Below are positions 57,253-64,000 of a DNA stretch of 64,000 bases, piece by piece. The position numbers were made by a program, and so were the translations under genes. Origin of the DNA: Eopsaltria australis (taxonomy: Eukaryota; Chordata; Aves; Passeriformes; Petroicidae). Numbering within the stretch: position 1 is the stretch's first letter; every line of letters begins with the position of its first letter. The notes under the pieces were generated by a model, which did not search any database, had not been told where the DNA came from, and saw only the letters and a program-made list of their open reading frames with translations. The stretch covers positions 307,501 to 371,500 of the forward strand of contig JAVTVJ010000075.1 in the NCBI GenBank assembly GCA_034509425.1. The letters run 5' to 3'.

Positions 57253-57945
57253 AAACCTGGGGAAGAATAACCCCATGTACCTGTACAGGCTGGGGGCTGA
57301 CCTGCTGGGAAGCAGCTCTCCAGAGAAAAACCTGGGAGTCCTGGGGACAGCAAGATCCTTGTGGCCAAGAAGGCCAATGGGATCCTGGGCTGCATTGGGA
57401 AGAGCATGGCCAGCAGGTCTAGGGAGGTGATCCTGCCCCTCTGCTCAGCCCTGGTGAGGCCACGTCTGGAGTGCTGTGTCCAGTTCTGGACTCCTCTGTA
57501 ACAGAGAGACAGGGAGCTCCTGGAGCAGGTCCAGTGAAGGGCAGCAAAGATGATGAGGGGTCTGGAGCATCTCTCTTATGAGGAAAGGCTAAGGGAGCTG
57601 GGCCTGTTCAGCCTTGAGAAAAGGCAGCTGAGAGGGGACCTCATCACTGTCTGTCAGTATCTGAAGGGAGGCTGTCACAGGATGGATCCAAGCTCTTCTC
57701 AGTGGTATCAAGCAAGAGGACAAGAGACAATGGGCAGAAACTGACTCTCAGAAGGTCCCACCTGAACATAATGAAGAAGTTCTTTACTGTGAGAGTGACC
57801 AAGCTCTGGAGCAGATTGGCGACAGAGGTTGTGAAGCCTCTCTCACTGGAGATATTCAGAAGCTTCCTGGACACAATCCTGTGCCATGTGCTCTAGGATG
57901 ACCCACTATGGTCCCTTCCAACCTGATCCATTCTGTTATTCTGTG
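57253..57945 (+). mobile_element. CR1 LINE 3' fragment with octamer tail
   Basis: The longest 3' CR1 piece in the window, about 690 bp. It starts in the ORF2 C-terminal region ('gggctgacctgctgggaagc', 'gagaaaaacctgggagtcct', 'caatgggatcctgggctgca', 'ctgcccctctgctcagccct', 'ggccacgtctggagtgctgt'). It passes through 'gagctgggcctgttcagcct' and 'agaagttctttactgtgaga' and ends with 'ggtcccttccaacctgatcc' and two octamers, ATTCTGTT-ATTCTGTG (57930-57945). Relatively little diverged, so probably a younger subfamily than the copies at 4.3 and 28 kb. 5'-truncated. Confidence 0.97.
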
Positions 57946-60900
57946 GATTTTTAAAAATTATATATTTACACAGTTGCAGTCTAAATATAGTATCTTACTT
58001 GGGTTTGTTTCATTTTTGAAAAAGTGGAATGCAGTTTGGAATCCTCTAACATAAATCTTGCAACTCCTGCGATGTGTAAGTAAAGAATTCTGCAATTGTA
58101 CAATTGTCCTTAAATGCCCGTGGGGAAAAAGATCTATCAGGTTTTATTAATAGTTTTTTTATAGGACAGACTTCTGTTCAAAGTAAACCAGAGTGAAAGC
58201 ATTCAGATTATTTTACCCACAGTGATGACATGTTACTGCCTATATTACCTCACAGCATGTCACAAGACATCACTACATGCTACTGAGTTTTATTTCATTT
58301 ATTCCAGAATCTCATCAAGGCACTTCAGTTTAAGTATATCAAAAATTAAAAAATCACTCAGTACCACAAAGCTCTTTAAAGTCAGATTTCCATAAATTTG
58401 CACAGTACTAAACATTGGCAGTGTTAAGCAAATGAGAGCAAATAAGTACATTAAAGTGGAAACATTACTTAAGCAAACAGAAGCTGTTCTATACAGTTTC
58501 TATCATTTTCTATGCGGTCTGACTTAATTTCTTTTTAATTAAAGAATGGTTCAAAAGTGCCTGTAAGTAATCAAGAAATTATAAATTAATTTTTAATTCT
58601 TATTTTTGCTGGTTCAGCTGGAATTATAGTTATCTTAATCTCCTGAATTTACCATTTTTCTGCTGTTGCCATGGTGAAATCAGGTAGAACAGGCAAAGCT
58701 GTACTTCTTCTTCTCTTTGAACTTAACTAAAAATAATGCTTAATCTATTGGTGTGGCTTTAGAAATAGCTTTTAAAAATGTTAATGTGGATTTAGCAACT
58801 GTGGAAACAGAGATATTCTGACCTCAAACTGGAAGTCCCATTTGCCCTCAGCAAAAACGCAATACCTGTGCAAGTTTTCCTTTAGCAGTTCATCCTGGTG
58901 CTTTAGGCCTAGGGAGGCTTGAGGCAAGAAAATATATACAAACCTGCATCAATTCATACATTTTGATGTCATGTACTTCTGAGCAGGGAAGGACTCTAGG
59001 GCAGCTCATTTTTGTGACTAGGCAGCTTGGTATTATAACCAGGGCAGGATATACCACGCTATTTCAAGTGATGATCAGTTTGTATCACTATAGCCTGATG
59101 GAAATAACTTCGTCACTGGGTAATTTTGCATAACAAAGACTTGGTACTGAAAAGCTCCAAATACCATGGAGGATTCATCTGATTCTTCAGGAAGATGGTG
59201 CCAGACTAGCTGGGTATATTTGCTTTGGTGTGTAGTAATAAGTAATATCTGACTCAGGTATACTAGTCTGCTGTGCACAAACCTACAAACTACAAAGTTG
59301 CCTCCAGTGTAGAAATACTGTTTTGTAAAAGTGTGATACCTCAAAGGTACGGAAAGGCATCTTGAAATCTTTGGCAAAAGTCAGTAGTTGATACGGAGAG
59401 ATCCTAGAAGTTGAAGTAGTTGAAATTGCATAAATGTTCACTGACTGTTAAATGAAGTGGAGTTGTTCTTTCTTCCCTCTTATTCATTGACTCTATTTAA
59501 CTCATTTTTGTGTGTGTTTTTGGGGTTTGGTTGGGGTTTTTTTATGCCTTCCAGTTAATGATGGTCTAGTTTGAACAGACAGGAAGATGACCCCCCTCCC
59601 CCCTCTTCTGCAAGGGTGCTATAAACTGAGGGGTCTGACAGGAATCTTTTTATTCCCTATATTGGTCTTCCATTACTCAGTTCAAGTTGAAGGTGTCTTC
59701 AACACAGTCAGTAATCTGTACTGAGGTCAGAGCAGATGGAAACCTTATGTCAGCACCTCTCCTTAAGCTGCATTATGGCTGTTCCTGACAAGTGGATTTC
59801 TGTGAGAAATAGCTTTCTTGAGAGGTTCCTGTGGAATTCAGGAACCATTTTTAACTACTGTCCTTCCTTACGTTTGGAACACATGATATGCTTTGATATT
59901 GCAATCACAAATACAGAGAGAAGACTGGAAAGTAAACACTTGAAGAAACAAAACTGCAGTTTTTGGCTAACAAGGGAGAGGGAGAGACATCTGGTCAGAA
60001 CAGATACTAATCTTCTCACTTAATTTACTTACTCTGAGCTTTTTATACAATGTAAGAACCGAGAAAACAACAGAGTGGCCGTGCTCAGGTGGAAGTTAGC
60101 CAAGTCTCAGGAAGGTTGGTAAAACACATTATTCATGACGTTTCAAGCTACTTACTCAAGCTTAATTTATCTTTGAAGGGAAATGTGGTGTTTATTTCTC
60201 TTCTTGTTATTACTCCTATTTTCTATTAGTTTTGCTTTTGTCTTAAAGGAAACAGAAATTAAACAGGACTAGCAGCTCAATGCGTCACACTTTTTCTGTT
60301 TCATTTAAAATGAGACTGCTAGTGCTGTCTTTGATGCCCTTAGATATCTGCCAACCAACAGTGTTAATTTATCTAGCAATCTAGCAATTGCATGACAAAG
60401 AAGGGAAGGGAACACAAGAATATGTAGTCTAGCTGTCTTCCACTGTTTTCAACATGTGTATGAAGGAAAATGTTAATACTGTGTGATTTTATCATGTTGC
60501 AGATTTCTGCCTCAGTTCTCATCAGGCATGGATGTCACTGGCTAACTCAACTAATCTGCCATTGCCTTAAAATCTTCACAAGTGATAGCATTTTCCTCTG
60601 ATTCTTCCTCTCCCTCCTTCTGGGCTCATTTACATTGCCATGTACATTTTTATGTCTTCCTTTTGAACAGAGTTCTGTACCTTGATGGTGAATGCATAGT
60701 AAGCAAAGAAAGCTGAAATGCCATTGGGTTTAGTGTTGGTGTACACTGAGAAGGAACAAATAACTTGTAAATAAAGCTATGAGTTTTTCAGAAGGTGCAT
60801 GCAGTACAGCTCTATGTGTAGGTGTATAAATAGTTATGGAGAGAGAAGACAGAAAAGGGAATTAAATTTCTTTGCTCATCCCCAGTTATGTGCTTACTTC

Positions 60901-62989
60901 TCCTAATAATGAATGTAACACTTACTGCAAATTGCCTTGGTGGTCTCCTAGAGTCTCTGGAACAGTCTCCAATTTTCACAGTGTGAAAATATCTCTTTTG
61001 GGAGACTGGATATTTTGCAGGTGATACATAAGACTTTTGTATCTCAGGATGCACTCCTTTCTGAATAACAACTAAATCCCAAATTATTTTCAAATACGAA
61101 GTGGGGCAGGGCCGATTTGGATTGAACAGACACTGGATGTATGAATCAATTGAGAGACAAGCTGAGGAACCTCAGGCATTAAAAATAAGTGTGTGCCAGG
61201 CACAATTAAGGTTCACCCGTGGATTCCAAAGGCAGTGGGAATATTCAAGGTCAGAGGAGGTGTTTGCCTTAAGTCTGGGTGGGCATCAGGTGCCACAGTA
61301 ATGGACAGCAGATGTATCACTTCCTTTTTTATCTGTTCCCTGCCTAATACAGGTAGGTGACTTATATTTTGAGAGACAGTAAATTTAAGTACAGCATCAC
61401 ACATAAAATGCTTCTGCCTGTCAATTATGGGCAATAGCGTGTTTGGTAGATAACAACTAAGCAGCATTGTGTGGGGATACTTAGTATGATTTACTATCTG
61501 GTCTTCTAATTCTCTGATCTGGGAAGTTGGAAGCACAGATGAGCTGTCCTTCATTTGTTAATTCATCTGTTATGTTGTTTGTTTTATTGCATATTTGTGT
61601 ATAAGGATTTCAAGATACAGAATTGTCTCATAATTCATTCAAAATGTCTTGAGATAGATTTAATGCTGGCTCCAAGATTTATACTCAGCAAATACTAAAC
61701 ACACAGGTATATAGTGCCTTTATTTATCAACATTTCTGCTATCAAAATTTGCTGGGCAACTTTCCTGATCAGTTTGGTTCTGTTTTACAATAATTATTAA
61801 ACAAAAATCTAATGCTGTAAGAGCAGTTCTACCTCCTTGGTTAAATGCACTTTTGCCATATCCTATCATTCTGGTGAGCACTGACACCAGATAAACAACT
61901 GCACAGAAAAAAAAGATTGCTGCGAACTCTGAGGCACTCACAGATTATTCAGATATCATCTTGCACTGTTCTTAGGATGGCCTGTTACTTCCAGCCGTAA
62001 AACAACTGCTAATCACCTCGTGGCAACATGAATTGACCAGCACTTGTGGCTGCCTGGACTTCAATCTAACAGTACTCAAAGGCTTTTCTGATTTTTTCAG
62101 TCACCCAGGATAAGAGGTAGTTTGCAGCCAAGCGTTCCTTTGGGAAGGCTGCTGTGAGTTTAACAAAATGTTTGAAATAACCTCAGTAACTCCTCTCAAC
62201 ACTGATCCGCAGCTTCAAATGTGCAGAATCAAACAATAGTGGCCTTGCATCAACGGTCTCTGGAGAGAATTAATGGCATAAGGTTTTCTAAGGGAAACTG
62301 AGTAACAAGCAAGTACCTCAAGAAGCAACATTCCTTGCCTGGTTTTAATCAGAAAGTGTTGCTTTCAGCAACATCATATGGAGTAGTACTGCAGTGCAAG
62401 CAACCGTCTTTGTTCCCTGTTTGTTCAAAGAGTACCACCATTCTTGCAAAGTCTTAACTGGCAAATACAAGCAGCACTGCTTTAGTAAACTAGTCCTCAA
62501 ATTGCATGTTGTAGGATTGGAAGGGTGTTGCTTTCTTGAACAGGAACACATTAATAGACTTGCAGAACAGTGGACAGTAAAACAATGTGCTAACCCTGAA
62601 TTATGAGAGACAAATACATAGATGTCACACCTCGTATAGAATAGCATATTAGACTTTCTCCACCAGAATGGAAATTTTGAAGCTTCTGAAAAATATGTAG
62701 AAAGCTTTTCTTGTATTGTGTCTTTAGGATTTTAGGGTTTTTTTGGTTGAGCTTCTTTTGCTTAGTTATGTCTCTCATCCAGGATGCCTGAAGTCACTTT
62801 GCCCTGGATTGACATGGTTAACTGATGTAGAATCCTTGTATTTCCCAGAATATTGCATTTATCTCCAAATTACCGAATAACATACCTGGAACACTATCTG
62901 TTATCTCTTTTAGCCAGATACTGGAACTATCTGCCCAGGCACCCAAGATGCATACACAAGTGATTCCCACTAGAGCCAGAAGAAGCCAC
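57946..62989 (+). other. CDIN1: CDIN1 giant intron, sixth part
   Basis: No gene recognised. It contains a G-rich patch GGGGTTTGGTTGGGG (59523-59537) and a C-rich patch near 59590-59606. A candidate regulatory block lies at 61960-62290. ORFs of 60-113 codons on both strands (59075-62778) carry no identifiable domain. Confidence 0.55.
61960..62290. promoter_or_regulatory. Candidate conserved regulatory element
   Basis: A repeat-free block of balanced composition with retained CpGs (AGCCGTAA, CTCGTG, AGCGTT, TCCGCA, AACGGT) in AT-rich, CpG-poor surroundings. It contains CTAATCACCT and homeodomain-like cores such as GAATTAATGG. This style of sequence is typical of conserved non-coding elements. 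Unproven without alignment. Confidence 0.35.
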
Positions 62990-63234
62990 CAGTGTGCGCT
63001 CATAGCCCAGAAGGCCAAGTACATTGTGGGCTGCTTTAAGGGCTGGTGAGGCAGTGGAACAGGTTGCCAAGAGAAATTGTGGATGCCCCATCCCTGGGAG
63101 TGTTCAAGGTCAGGTTGGATGGAGCCCTGAGTAGCTTGATCTCAGTGGGTGGCACCCCTGCCTGCAGCAGGGGGCTTGGAACTGGATGATCTTTAAGGTC
63201 CCTTCCAACCCAAACCATTCTGTGATTCTGTGAA
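62990..63234 (+). mobile_element. CR1 LINE 3' fragment with internal deletion
   Basis: The end of this copy is well preserved: 'gtggaacaggttgccaagag', 'gggagtgttcaaggtcaggt', 'ggatggagccctgagtagct', 'gcagggggcttggaactgga', 'ggtcccttccaacccaaacc', then two ATTCTGTG octamers (63217-63232). Upstream, 'agcccagaaggccaagtaca' and 'ttgtgggctgctttaag' belong to the earlier CR1 region. The several hundred bases that should follow are missing, with a junction near 63040. Confidence 0.95.
63217..63232 (+). repeat. CR1 terminal octamer repeats
   Basis: Two perfect ATTCTGTG units at the 3' end of the CR1 copy. This short direct repeat replaces a poly-A tail in CR1 and marks the true 3' terminus. Confidence 0.9.
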
Positions 63235-64000
63235 AAAACTGTGGCCATTATTTTCATGAAACAGTCCAGCAGTATAAGGGTTAAAAACCTCTTTTCTAAA
63301 ATGTTGATGTGAGTGTCATGTTAATTTTCAGTACATCAACCCAGTCCTGCAGTGCAGGCATAGGGTCACCTTGTAGTGTGTCTTTAGAGCACAAAACCTT
63401 ACAATCTGATGTGCAAAGAAAGCATCTACCTGATTTTTGAACATGCTGAGACAGAAAGAAAAACATGTTGTACCTTAAGTACACGCAGCCACTTGAGAGT
63501 TGAGCATCTGGAATACTGCTAATAAACAAAACAAAACAAAAAAAAAGTATATTTTAGTAGATGTTAGGACATGAACCAACAGAAATCGAGAAATTCAAAG
63601 TTCACTCAAGGCTCTCTCCTTTTAATGACAAGCTGCCTTGAAGCCAGTATGTGTTTTCTTTCTCACTCACTGCATCAGTCTTCACTTTAAAAGCCTTGAT
63701 CCTTGTAAATCACTGTAACCTTAATGTTATTTAATCATAGTTTTTAAAAGTTAATTTCCATGAGAACTGTGTTTTTAAAAAAAAGCCTAACTTGTCATTG
63801 AGGATTATAAAAATCCTTTATTTGCCTGGAGAGCAGTACTCAGATCTGAATGAATAAGTGTAAGTGAAGAATGTGTTTCGACAGTTTGTTTATTAAAAAT
63901 GTATTATGCAGCTAAAAGTTATATTGTATTTATAATATTTTAATGACAGTGACTTTCACAGTTTCTGGTGTAGTCTATTAATATGCATTTAAAACTGTGC
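63235..64000 (+). other. CDIN1: CDIN1 giant intron, end of window
   Basis: AT-rich sequence with an A-rich simple stretch (about 63526-63546, AAACAAAACAAAAC type). No exon or repeat of known family was seen. The intron is presumed to continue beyond the window. Confidence 0.5.

Noticed and set aside
57550..57896. ORFs with protein-like text ([20 protein letters not shown])
   Set aside because: This is the CR1 ORF2 C-terminal/3' region, not a host gene.
61213..61554. 113-codon minus-strand ORF
   Set aside because: No recognised family; overlaps another open frame on the + strand; not supported as a gene.

Overview
The window looks like bird nuclear DNA. It is AT-rich and gene-poor. It carries at least nine fragments of CR1, the dominant LINE of birds (also present in turtles and crocodilians), and three of these keep the octamer-repeat 3' tail typical of CR1. 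I cannot name the species.

The only protein-coding gene I can support is a stretch of CDIN1 (C15orf41 in human; CDAN1-interacting nuclease 1) on the + strand. Four consecutive internal coding exons lie in the first 10.7 kb: 305-354, 3138-3205, 8195-8260 and 10631-10736. Their splice phases fit together exactly and they encode about 97 residues. These include the Asp and Glu-x-Lys signature of a PD-(D/E)XK nuclease fold, split over two exons. The gene's 5' exons lie upstream of base 1. The exon(s) for its C-terminus were not found, so everything from 10737 to 64000 appears to be one intron of more than 53 kb.

The first complete intron (355-3137) has the marks of a U12-type (minor spliceosome) intron: a donor reading GTATCCTTT, a TTTCTTAAC branch-site match 15 bases before the exon, and no polypyrimidine tract. 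The other donors and acceptors look U2-type.

The long intron holds no convincing further gene. It contains CR1 pieces at about 28.0, 42.5, 49.3, 53.5, 56.5, 57.3 and 63.0 kb. The 42.5 kb copy is unusual because it keeps the 5' part of the element (end of the ORF1 esterase, ORF2 endonuclease) and lacks the reverse transcriptase and 3' end. Between the repeats are several stretches that look like conserved non-coding regulatory DNA: homeodomain and TGACAG sites, retained CpGs and an RFX X-box (main candidates near 38.0, 39.3-39.6, 40.4-41.05, 46.6-47.0 and 62.0-62.3 kb). In vertebrates CDIN1 sits beside MEIS2, whose surroundings are known to be rich in conserved non-coding elements, so CDIN1 introns are a natural home for MEIS2 enhancers. 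That assignment is inference. Most open reading frames of 60-120 codons in the window are chance ORFs in AT-rich DNA or lie inside CR1.
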